Below are positions 7,663 to 15,150 of a stretch of DNA of 64,000 bases, piece after piece (the first letter of the stretch is position 1; every line of letters begins with the position of its first letter). The stretch lies in NCBI GenBank assembly GCA_047125605.1, contig CP138932.1, positions 744,001 through 808,000 of the forward strand, given 5' to 3'. The DNA is from JAKVBK01 sp022447275. GTDB lineage: Bacteria > Pseudomonadota > Alphaproteobacteria > Rhodobacterales > Rhodobacteraceae. The notes under the pieces are model-generated. The model ran no database searches, was not told where the DNA came from, and was given only the letters and a program-made list of their open reading frames with translations. The position numbers were made by a program, and so were the translations under genes.

Positions 7663-8505
7663 TCAGGCGTTGAGCTGAAGCACTGGCGCGAAATGCGCCC
7701 GCAAGGCCTGCCAATGCGCCAGGTTTGTCGCCGCCAAAACCGTGCCCTTGGTCCGGGCGGCGCTGTAATCCGTGCCATCATCGAGCCAAGCAACATGCCC
7801 GCCTGCCTCTGAAATGATTAAGGCGCCTGCGGCATGATCCCATGGCTTAGGATCATGGGCCATCAGCCAGTGGCAGCCTGATTGCGCCAGGGTGCGGTAT
7901 TCGTGCAGGGTGCAGCGCAGCCCGTAACATCTGTTGAACGCAGTGCCAGCGGCAGCGAGGTCTGCGCGCAAATGCTGCGGGAAGAGGGCAGGGGCCAGGA
8001 AGCCGATCTGCGCTTCTACAGGTGGCGTTTCTGCTAGCTTTAGGGCGATGGGCGTCTGGCCTGGCCTGGTATACCATGCGCCTTTAAAGGGGCTTGCGGT
8101 AATCCAGTCATCCATAAGAGGGTCATAGAGAAGGGCCCAGATCGTTTTGCCGGCGCGTGTCACGCTTAGGATGGTGCCGAACAGAGCAAGGCCCTTTGCA
8201 AAGTTCCAAGTGCCATCCACCGGATCAAGAATCGCGCATGTTTCGACCTGTGTAGGCAAATGCAGCAAGTCTGGATTTGCCGCGCAGGCTTCCTCGCCCA
8301 AAACCTCACACGCGGGCAGTAAATCCTGCAGAATGGGCGTAAGCCGCGCTTCCATGCCAATATCCGCCGCGGTGACAAGGTCATCATGGGCAGATTTACT
8401 GCTGATCTGATCTGGGGAAAGCGTCCGGAACCTAGGTATGATCTCAGACCGCGCCGCGTTACGCACGGCTGCGATCAATTCTTCCACCACCTGTGGTTCA
8501 AGCAT
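7663..8505 (-). CDS. Inositol-monophosphatase-family phosphatase
   Basis: The 280-residue protein shows the IMPase metal motifs: GEEACA (Glu of motif A), ILDPVDGTWNF (DPxDGTxNF) and WDHAAGALIISEAGGH (WDxxAG). Family members include inositol-phosphatase SuhB, histidinol-phosphatase HisN and PAP phosphatase CysQ. The sequence does not decide between them; the TWNF variant and ALxGTILSV context are compatible with HisN/SuhB-like enzymes. The start at 8505 is preferred because a longer same-frame start would overlap the upstream gene ending at 8513. The 7-nt gap to that gene suggests co-transcription. Confidence 0.85.
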   Translation of the reverse strand: MLEPQVVEELIAAVRNAARSEIIPRFRTLSPDQISSKSAHDDLVTAADIGMEARLTPILQDLLPACEVLGEEACAANPDLLHLPTQVETCAILDPVDGTWNFAKGLALFGTILSVTRAGKTIWALLYDPLMDDWITASPFKGAWYTRPGQTPIALKLAETPPVEAQIGFLAPALFPQHLRADLAAAGTAFNRCYGLRCTLHEYRTLAQSGCHWLMAHDPKPWDHAAGALIISEAGGHVAWLDDGTDYSAARTKGTVLAATNLAHWQALRAHFAPVLQLNA

Positions 8506-8512
8506 TACGGGC

Positions 8513-9085
8513 TCAACGTCCCCACGTTCGGACAGGGCCGCAGTCCATATGGACAAAATTAGACCGCGAATAACTGCCCACACCGCCAGCGCGGCAAGCG
8601 GCGGCGGCACGTGACATTTGGCCGACAGAGCGGGAGCCCAGACGCAAATCGGCAGCTTGCCCCAGCATATGCAACGATTTCTTCGCAACATTGCGAGACC
8701 GTGATCGCAGCATCGCGTTGGTTTTCGCCGTCCGATAGCCGGATAGCAGCATGTAGGGTTCAGAAGCGTCCATCAGATTGTGGGCCGCTGCCATGATATC
8801 GATCGTGCGCAAATCCATGCGGGTGGCTTCGTTTTGGCGCCAATCCCTCATGAAGTGGTTGATCTCTTTAACGGCGTCTTTGATGTAGTTGCCTTCGATC
8901 CAATAAATTGTATCGATGCTTTCACCTGTCCGGCCGGAATACATGCGAATCCGGCGGAAATCGCCCGCGCCGCGCCCAAAACCGAAAGCATTGGAATAGG
9001 TGGGTGCTGCGACCACGGCGGTTGCGGCAAATGCTGCTAACACACCGCGCCGGGTTACGCGCTGGCCCGTTGAGCTGTTCCCCAT
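8513..9085 (-). CDS. DUF882 (YcbK-like) M15-type peptidase with Tat signal
   Basis: The 190-residue protein has a twin-arginine signal (TRRGVLAAFAATAVVAAP, RR at 12-13) and an M15-like zinc site: H139 and D146 in SLHMLGQAADLRL, and H179 in FVHMDCG. The DUF882/YcbK family contains predicted periplasmic peptidoglycan peptidases or amidases. Upstream (9086-9429) the gene faces an L,D-transpeptidase transcribed the other way, so two cell-wall enzymes share one intergenic region. Activity is inferred from fold; the substrate is not shown. Confidence 0.85.
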   Translation of the reverse strand: MGNSSTGQRVTRRGVLAAFAATAVVAAPTYSNAFGFGRGAGDFRRIRMYSGRTGESIDTIYWIEGNYIKDAVKEINHFMRDWRQNEATRMDLRTIDIMAAAHNLMDASEPYMLLSGYRTAKTNAMLRSRSRNVAKKSLHMLGQAADLRLGSRSVGQMSRAAAACRAGGVGSYSRSNFVHMDCGPVRTWGR

Positions 9086-9429
9086 GGGTCGTCTGCCTCG
9101 TGCCTCTTGGTCTGCCGTTCAGCAGAAATTTTTGCCATCTATCCCCAGATGTGCAGCATGTATGCCACACATGGCCATTCTGACCAAGGGCTGAATTGCG
9201 CTTCGCCCAGGAAATACCGCCGCAGGGTAGTCTGTTGAGGCTAAATTGGGCGCTAACGCTTGAAGTCAATGCAATTTTTTAGCACTTTCGTAGTGCGAAA
9301 GTTGGGGCACGCCATTTTGCAGCCAAGTAGCGCGACACGCGGTGCCGATGCCGTGATAACGTGAACGCGAGTGGACAGGGCTGAGCCAACAGGGCAGCGT
9401 AGGGGAAATAGATTTTGATGGAGCACTCC

Positions 9430-11049
9430 ATGAGCCGTTTTAAAGGCCGTCATGCGCCGATTAAGCTGTTGCAAAAGTTGGTTTTTTCGATGTCAGCGCT
9501 TTCAATGTTGACACTGTCAGGTACAGCGACAGCACAGGTAACCGGGTTCATGCAATCCATCGCTGAGGCAGCTGCTGAAGATCGTGACATCGCCGCGTTT
9601 TATCGCACCAACGGATATGAAGACATTTTTACGGGCGCCGATGATGCAGCGCGTCGGATTGCTTTGTATCGCGCTTTCGCTAAAGCAGGTGATCATGGCC
9701 TGCCCACACAACGGTACCATCCGGATGCGCTGCGGGCCGCTTTTGAGGGTGCCTCTTCGCAACGGGCACGCGGGGCGGCAGAAGTCGCCGCCGCGCGCAT
9801 GTTCTTGGACTATGCGCGCGATTTGAACACCGGGGTTCTTGAGCCTGGCAAGATCGTTGATGGGATTAAGCGGCAAGTGCCGCGCCATGATCCCGTAGAT
9901 CTGCTGACAGCCTTCGCGGCAGCAGAGCCGGAGGCGTACCTTGCAGGCTTGGTGCCCGATGGCCATGAATACGTGCGTTTGCAGCGCGAAATGCTGCGCC
10001 TCCAACAGGTCATTGCAAAGGATGGTTGGGGCCGTGGTGTACCAGGCTCGTCGAAGCTAGAACCGGGTGACAGCGGCGATCGCGTGATTGCGCTGCGCGA
10101 TCGTCTTGTGCGGATGGGCTACCTCGCACGAACGCCGGGTCGTAACTATGGCAATGCTTTACGGGCGGCTGTTCAGCAATTTCAGATCGATCACGGCCTG
10201 CTTGCAGACGGTGTAACCGGGCCAAGCACGCTGGAGCAGATCAACACCAGTGCTGAGCAGCGCCTGCGCTCTGTGCTGGTTGCCATGGAGCGCGAGCGCT
10301 GGATGAACGGCCCACGTGGTGATCGCCATGTCCTAGTGAATATTACAGATTTCCACGCCCGGATTATCGATGACGGCAAGGAGACGTTCCGAACACGGTC
10401 TGTGGTGGGCGCGCGCAATCTCGACAAGCGCACACCGGAGTTCTCGGATACCATGGAGCACATGGTGATCAACCCAACTTGGAATGTACCCCGGTCCATT
10501 GTGGCACGCGATTACCTGCCCAATTTCAAGCGCAACCCCAACGCCAACAGCTATCTAAAGTTGATTGACGCCAGTGGCCGTGTGGTGCCGCGGGATACGA
10601 TTGACTTCAGCGAGATGACAGAGCGGAACTTCCCTTTCGACGTGAAACAGCCCCCCGGTCGTCGCAATGCGCTTGGCCTGGTGAAATTTATGTTCCCCAA
10701 CCGACACAACATTTATCTGCATGACACGCCGGACAAACATCTGTTCAAGCGCGAGCGCCGCACCTACTCGTCAGGGTGCATCCGCCTGAACGATCCGTTC
10801 GATTTTGCCTATGCGGTGCTGGCGCGGCAAACGAACGACCCTAAGGCCTTGTTCCACAGCATTCTTGACAGTGGCAGGGAAACAACTGTGGAGCTTGAGC
10901 AGCACATTCCTGTGCATCTGATCTATCGGACGGCGTTCACGGTGGCCAAGGGCAACGTGCAGTATCGTGCCGATATCTATGGCCGCGATGCACGCCTGTT
11001 TGATGCGTTGCAAGCAGCAGGGGTAGCCATGCCCGCGTTGCAAGGTTAG
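9430..11049 (+). CDS. YcbB-type L,D-transpeptidase
   Basis: The 539-residue protein has a signal peptide (hydrophobic segment LVFSMSALSMLTLSG, then ATAQ), an N-terminal scaffold, a peptidoglycan-binding domain near residues 214-271 (LRDRLVRMGYL ... DGLADGVTGPSTL-like) and a C-terminal YkuD catalytic domain. The catalytic Cys450 lies in SSGCIRLNDP, with the partner His in NIYLHDTP. This is the LdtD/YcbB architecture, which makes 3-3 peptidoglycan cross-links in the periplasm. ATG 9430 has GGAG six bases upstream; ATG 9418 in the same frame is an alternative. No frameshift is seen. Confidence 0.92.
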   Translation: MSRFKGRHAPIKLLQKLVFSMSALSMLTLSGTATAQVTGFMQSIAEAAAEDRDIAAFYRTNGYEDIFTGADDAARRIALYRAFAKAGDHGLPTQRYHPDALRAAFEGASSQRARGAAEVAAARMFLDYARDLNTGVLEPGKIVDGIKRQVPRHDPVDLLTAFAAAEPEAYLAGLVPDGHEYVRLQREMLRLQQVIAKDGWGRGVPGSSKLEPGDSGDRVIALRDRLVRMGYLARTPGRNYGNALRAAVQQFQIDHGLLADGVTGPSTLEQINTSAEQRLRSVLVAMERERWMNGPRGDRHVLVNITDFHARIIDDGKETFRTRSVVGARNLDKRTPEFSDTMEHMVINPTWNVPRSIVARDYLPNFKRNPNANSYLKLIDASGRVVPRDTIDFSEMTERNFPFDVKQPPGRRNALGLVKFMFPNRHNIYLHDTPDKHLFKRERRTYSSGCIRLNDPFDFAYAVLARQTNDPKALFHSILDSGRETTVELEQHIPVHLIYRTAFTVAKGNVQYRADIYGRDARLFDALQAAGVAMPALQG

Positions 11050-11076
11050 GAATGCGCTCCAACAGGATGGGGCGCC

Positions 11077-12168
11077 ATGCATTACACGATTTCTCAGATC
11101 GCGCATTCCCTCGGTCTTACGGCCGAGGGCAAGAGTGATCTGAGCGTTCGCGGCGCGGCTGAGCCCGCCACGGCTGCGCCGGATCAGCTGGCTCTGGCGA
11201 TGCAACCCAGCTATGCCGAAACCTTGCCCAAGGGCGCGGCGCGGGCCGCCATGCTGTGGGAAGGGGCCGATTGGCAAGCGCTCGGATTGGAAAGTGCCAT
11301 TCTTGCGCCGCGCCCACGCTATGCGCTGTCGGGTTTGACATCCCTATTTGACGCGGGTCCCGAGATTGCCCCGGGCATTCATCCCCTCGCAGATGTGCAC
11401 CCCAGTGCAGAGATTGGCGCAGATGCGGCCATTGGGGCATTCGTTCAAATCGGCCCACGCGCCTCTATCGGCGCCCGCGCGCGGATTGCGTCCCATGTAA
11501 GTGTCGCTGAGGACGCAAGAGTTGGCACGGATGCGCTGCTGTATTCGGGGGTGCGGATCGGTGCTCGGGTCACGATCGGCGATCGGTTCACGGCCCAGCC
11601 AAATGCGGTGATCGGGGGCGATGGCTTCAGCTTTGTGACGCCGGAGAAAGGCGCCGTCGAAGCTGTACGGACAACTCTCGGCGATGCGCAAGGGCTGCGG
11701 CAGCAAGCTTACGCGCGCATTCATTCGCTTGGCGCTGTCAAGATTGGCGACGATGTCGAAGTTGGCGCGAACGCCTGCATTGACCGCGGCACCGTGGCAG
11801 ACACCGTCATTGGGCGTGGCACCAAGATCGATAACCTCGTCCAAGTGGGGCACAATGTCCGGGTTGGCGCGGATTGTCTGCTTTGCGGCCAGGTCGGGAT
11901 TGCGGGCTCCACGCAGCTTGGGGATCGCTGCGTGCTTGGCGGTCAGGTTGGCGTCACAGACCACCTTGTGCTGGGCAATGATGTGATGGCGGGGGCTGGC
12001 ACCTTGCTGCGCACCAACCAGCCCGACGGGCGCGTGATGCTTGGCAACCCGGCCATGCCGATGCAGGCTTCAATCGACAGTTACAAGGCGCTGCGGCGTC
12101 TGCCCCGCCTGATGCGTGACATCGCTGACTTGAGGACACGGGTTCCCAAAAGCGATAATCATGACTAA
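11077..12168 (+). CDS. lpxD: LpxD, UDP-3-O-acylglucosamine N-acyltransferase
   Basis: The 363-residue protein has the LpxD layout: an N-terminal uridine-binding domain (to about residue 90), a left-handed beta-helix of hexapeptide repeats (IHPLADVHPSAEIGADAAIG onward, to about residue 320), and a C-terminal helix (SIDSYKALRRLPRLMRDIADL). The NAVIGGDGFSFV segment and the VQVGHNVRVG segment holding the catalytic-His region are present. LpxD adds the N-linked hydroxyacyl chain in lipid A synthesis. Unusually it is not beside bamA, fabZ and lpxA here; it leads a short operon with an ACP and a ketoacyl synthase. Confidence 0.94.
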   Translation: MHYTISQIAHSLGLTAEGKSDLSVRGAAEPATAAPDQLALAMQPSYAETLPKGAARAAMLWEGADWQALGLESAILAPRPRYALSGLTSLFDAGPEIAPGIHPLADVHPSAEIGADAAIGAFVQIGPRASIGARARIASHVSVAEDARVGTDALLYSGVRIGARVTIGDRFTAQPNAVIGGDGFSFVTPEKGAVEAVRTTLGDAQGLRQQAYARIHSLGAVKIGDDVEVGANACIDRGTVADTVIGRGTKIDNLVQVGHNVRVGADCLLCGQVGIAGSTQLGDRCVLGGQVGVTDHLVLGNDVMAGAGTLLRTNQPDGRVMLGNPAMPMQASIDSYKALRRLPRLMRDIADLRTRVPKSDNHD

Positions 12169-12201
12169 ATCGGCGCCAGAAGTGAGTCAAAGGACGAGAT
12201 A

Positions 12202-12465
12202 ATGGCTGAAAACGTGCGCGACAGGGTGATTGCGATCATCGCAGAGCAGGCCTTTCTGGAGCCCGCGGATGTGACGCCGGAGAAAACTCTGGAAGATCTG
12301 GGCGTGGACAGCCTTGGCCTCGTCGAAAGCATTTTTGCTATCGAAGAAGCCTTTGATATTTCGGTGCCTTTCAACGCAAATGCACCGCAAGACAGCAGCT
12401 TCGACATTTCCAATGTCGGCGCGATTGTTGCCGCTGTTGAGGGCCTGCTGGAGGAGCAGGCGTGA
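12202..12465 (+). CDS. Acyl carrier protein (second, lpxD-linked)
   Basis: The 87-residue protein has the phosphopantetheine site LGVDSLGLVE with Ser37 and the usual acidic four-helix layout. It differs from housekeeping AcpP (usually DSLDTVELV) in the DSLG site and a longer, polar C-terminal half (NANAPQDSSFDISNVGAIV). It lies 33 nt after lpxD and 46 nt before a ketoacyl-ACP synthase, which suggests a dedicated carrier for lipid A acyl chains or another envelope lipid. Alphaproteobacteria have such specialised ACPs (AcpXL), but the sequence here is not close enough for me to call it that. Confidence 0.88.
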   Translation: MAENVRDRVIAIIAEQAFLEPADVTPEKTLEDLGVDSLGLVESIFAIEEAFDISVPFNANAPQDSSFDISNVGAIVAAVEGLLEEQA

Positions 12466-12511
12466 GCACAGCAGGCGCCAGGCCAACACTGCTTTGGACA
12501 AGAGGTCTGCG

Positions 12512-13723
12512 ATGAAAAGGGTTGCCATCACTGGGGCAGGCACGATCAACGCGCTTGGTCACTCGGTGCCGGAAACGCTGGAGGCTATGCGCGAAGGCCG
12601 CTGCGGCATCGGACCCATCGACATTCGCGACGTGGAGCGCCTGTCTGTGCAGATCGGGGGGCAGGTGCGCGGCTACGATCAGGAAAGTGCATTTAATCGC
12701 CAGCAGATCGCGCTCTATGACAAGTTTACCCAATTCGCCCTTCTGGCCGCACGCGAGGCAATTGGGCAGGCGGGATTGGACTTTACCGGCGATCTAGCCA
12801 ACCGCTCCGGCGTTGTGCTGGGCACGGCTGCGGGTGGCATGAACACCTGGGATGACAATTACCGGGTGGTCTACGAAGAGGGCAAAAACCGCGTGCATCC
12901 CTTCGTTGTGCCGAAACTGATGAACAATGCCGCGGCTAGCCATATTAGTATGGAGTTCAATCTGAAGGGGCCGAGTTTTTCGGTGTCTACCGCGTGTGCC
13001 TCGTCGAACCATGCCATGGGCCAAGCGTTCCAGCTTGTGCGATCTGGGGCATCTCCTGTAATGATTACAGGTGGTTCTGAGGCGATGCTAACCTTTGGCG
13101 GCGTCAAAGCCTGGGAGGGCCTGCGGGTCATGTCGAAGGATGCGTGTCGGCCGTTCAGCGCCAATCGCAACGGCATGGTTCAGGGAGAAGGTGCGGCGGT
13201 TTTCGTCTTTGAGGACTATGAGCACGCCAAAGCGCGCGGTGCCACGATCCTTGCAGAGGTGATCGGCTTTGCCATGACGTCGGACGCTTCTGACATCGTG
13301 ATGCCGTCTGCCAAAGGGGCAGCCCGCGCCATGAGCGGGGCTTTGCAGGACGCGCAGATCGATGGCTCAGAGGTTGGATATATCAACGCGCACGGCACGG
13401 GTACGGCGGCCAATGACAAGACGGAATGCGCTGCTGTGGCAGATGTCTTTCAGGCCCATGCGGACCGCCTGATGATTTCCTCGACCAAATCGATGCACGG
13501 GCATCTCATCGGGGGAACGGGCGCGGTGGAGCTTTTGGCCTGCATCATGGCGTTGCGCGATGGCGTTATTGCTCCGACGATCGGCTATGAAGAGCCTGAT
13601 CCGGAATGTGCGCTGGATGTTGTGCCCAACGAGGCTCGCGAGGCACGGGTGGATGTCGCGTTGTCCAATGCGTTTGCCTTTGGCGGTCTGAATGCGGTGC
13701 TTGCGCTGCGCCGAGCGCCCTGA
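12512..13723 (+). CDS. Beta-ketoacyl-ACP synthase (KAS II/FabF-like)
   Basis: The 403-residue thiolase-fold enzyme has Cys162 in STACASSN, His in NAHGTGTAANDKTE and His in KSMHGHLIGGTGA, the Cys-His-His triad of condensing enzymes. The start at 12512 has AGAGGT six to eight bases upstream and begins MKRVAITGAGTINALG, a standard KAS N-terminus; a same-frame extension to 12314 would overlap the ACP gene. It probably extends chains carried by the adjacent ACP. It could also be a primary FabF, but location beside lpxD and an extra ACP argues for a specialised role. Confidence 0.9.
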   Translation: MKRVAITGAGTINALGHSVPETLEAMREGRCGIGPIDIRDVERLSVQIGGQVRGYDQESAFNRQQIALYDKFTQFALLAAREAIGQAGLDFTGDLANRSGVVLGTAAGGMNTWDDNYRVVYEEGKNRVHPFVVPKLMNNAAASHISMEFNLKGPSFSVSTACASSNHAMGQAFQLVRSGASPVMITGGSEAMLTFGGVKAWEGLRVMSKDACRPFSANRNGMVQGEGAAVFVFEDYEHAKARGATILAEVIGFAMTSDASDIVMPSAKGAARAMSGALQDAQIDGSEVGYINAHGTGTAANDKTECAAVADVFQAHADRLMISSTKSMHGHLIGGTGAVELLACIMALRDGVIAPTIGYEEPDPECALDVVPNEAREARVDVALSNAFAFGGLNAVLALRRAP

Positions 13724-13762
13724 CGTTGCAAAAATACAAACACATGCTTTGAGTATGAAAAA

Positions 13763-13788
13763 GGCCCGGGTGCTCTGCCCGGGCCTTT
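13763..13788. terminator. Bidirectional intrinsic terminator between the KAS gene and ialB-like gene
   Basis: GGCCCGGG (13763-13770) pairs with CCCGGGCC (13778-13785) around a 7-nt loop. An A-tract precedes and TTT follows, and the genes on both sides converge on it. Confidence 0.85.
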
Positions 13789-13819
13789 GTGATTGTTGGG
13801 ATTAAGCCTCTGCGGCAGA

Positions 13820-14479
13820 TCACTCGCTTTCAGCTGCGCCTTCAGCGTTTTCTTGGGCTGCCGCCTGCGCTGCAATCGCTTCTTTGGTGATTTCTTGCAG
13901 CATTTTAAAGCCGGCTGTGAAGCCAGATAGGGAGATGCTCAAATCCACGGTTGCCCCGTCAGGCGCGCGCGCAGGAACAATTGTCAGTTTGCCATTCGCA
14001 CCACGGCGGAAGGAGTCAACGTCGACCTGCGTCAGACCGATCTGGGAAATGCATCCCGCGGTCGTGCAATAGGCAAACGGATACCGCTTTACAGAGCCGC
14101 CATCGACCGACAGCCGCACCTGTTGGGTGAGAAGCGTTTCCAGAGGCGTGATGATCTGTGCGCCGGCAACAGCCTCTTGGCCTTCGGGCATTGCAAACAT
14201 GGTCATCTCTGCCACGGCCTGGCCGCCTTCGTCGCGCAGCAGCTGGTACAGATTGCAGGGATCTATCTGGCCTTCGCCGGCGCGTTGGCAGCGCACTTCC
14301 CAATCCCCGCTTGTGTCGCGCAAATAGATGGTTCCGGGCGCGTTATCCGGATTCACCTCTTCGCCCATCGAAAGACTAGTTACGGGCGTGGTGCCATTGT
14401 CCTGCGCCATGCCTTGTGCGGCTGAAAGCCCAAAGGCGACTGTCGCCGCTGTTGCCAAACGGAAGAATGAGTTCTGCAT
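13820..14479 (-). CDS. Invasion-associated locus B (IalB) family protein
   Basis: The 219-residue protein has a signal peptide (FRLATAATVAFGLSAAQGMAQ) and the IalB-type domain. This includes GDWEVRCQRAGEGQIDPCNLYQLL with a conserved cysteine pair, MTMFAMPEG, QQVRLSVDGG, CTTAGCISQIGL with a second cysteine pair, and GFTAGFKML. IalB proteins are periplasmic or outer-membrane associated; the name comes from Bartonella, and roles in free-living bacteria are unclear. A low-complexity Ala/Gln/Glu tail follows residue 195. It is monocistronic, ending at the bidirectional terminator. Confidence 0.85.
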   Translation of the reverse strand: MQNSFFRLATAATVAFGLSAAQGMAQDNGTTPVTSLSMGEEVNPDNAPGTIYLRDTSGDWEVRCQRAGEGQIDPCNLYQLLRDEGGQAVAEMTMFAMPEGQEAVAGAQIITPLETLLTQQVRLSVDGGSVKRYPFAYCTTAGCISQIGLTQVDVDSFRRGANGKLTIVPARAPDGATVDLSISLSGFTAGFKMLQEITKEAIAAQAAAQENAEGAAESE

Positions 14480-14702
14480 GTGACCTCTTGGATTCGTATA
14501 GCCTGTGTTTTGCCGAAAGCATTAACACGGCATTCCTATGAAGTCAGGTGCCGAATCGTTGTGCTGTCGCGAAGGTGAGCGTGCGGGAGATTCGCTATAT
14601 CTGGTGGGTGCGCACATCTCGTTGCATACACGTTTTGGTTGGGCAGGCTGATGACAGAGCGCGCGTGGCCGCGAAGGCGCTGAAAGAGGTGCGACAAATT
14701 AG

Positions 14703-14728
14703 AAAAAGGGTCCCTAAAGACCCTTTTT
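14703..14728. terminator. Symmetric intrinsic terminator hairpin
   Basis: AAAAAGGGTC (14703-14712) pairs perfectly with GACCCTTTTT (14719-14728) around a CCTAAA loop. It can act on either strand. No annotated gene ends immediately before it on either strand, so it may end a small RNA from the flanking intergenic DNA. Confidence 0.7.
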
Positions 14729-14963
14729 CCTTGTGGTTTTTTTTCTCTCCCCGTCGGACTGGCCGACTTGATGAGGGGACGCTAGGATGAATTTCGCAAT
14801 GCGTCAACAGGCAATCTGCAGTTCGTTTGCCACTAAACCGTCTTCATCAAACCGAATCAAAACAGCGCGACTGACCGCGGGGAAGGCAAGTCGAATCATC
14901 GCTGGAAACCGCTGTTTTTTACTGGCTGCCCTGCCACTGGCGCCCTCAATTTGATCAGATGAC

Positions 14964-15100
14964 AAAAAAAGCCGCACCCGAAGGTGCGGCCAGTCTGACA
15001 GGGAGGATGTCAGCCATTTGGACTATGCGGAGCCCAACGGCCGGAACTGTATCGCACGGATGTGATAAAGGCATTTGGAAGACTGCGGGCGGATCGTTAA
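14964..15100 (-). ncRNA. Candidate small RNA with anti-Shine-Dalgarno loop and intrinsic terminator
   Basis: On the minus strand a hairpin CUGACA-UCCUCCC-UGUCAG (15013 to 14995) exposes an anti-Shine-Dalgarno loop. It is followed after 4 nt by a terminator hairpin GCCGCACC-UUCG-GGUGCGGC (14990 to 14971) and seven Us. This layout resembles the CcsR/cuckoo family of Rhodobacter-type small RNAs with CCUCC-containing loops. The 5' end is not visible; 15100 is a guess. No protein gene ends just upstream on this strand, which argues that the terminator serves an independent transcript. Confidence 0.5.
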
Positions 15101-15150
15101 CGTTTGCGAAAGGGCGTATTTGAACCGTCCAAGTTGGCAGGGAGAGGCAG

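Larger units (their letters stand above)
14480..15150. other. 671-bp intergenic region between ialB-like gene and DUF853 ATPase gene
   Basis: No convincing protein gene is seen. It holds two strong intrinsic-terminator-like hairpins (14703-14728 and 14971-14990) and an additional hairpin (14995-15013), which together suggest one or two small transcripts. Short frames here lack a credible ribosome-binding site or family resemblance. Confidence 0.6.

Noticed and set aside
14548..14790. 80-residue frame in the ialB-DUF853 gap
   Set aside because: It runs through a terminator hairpin and has no ribosome site or conserved look.
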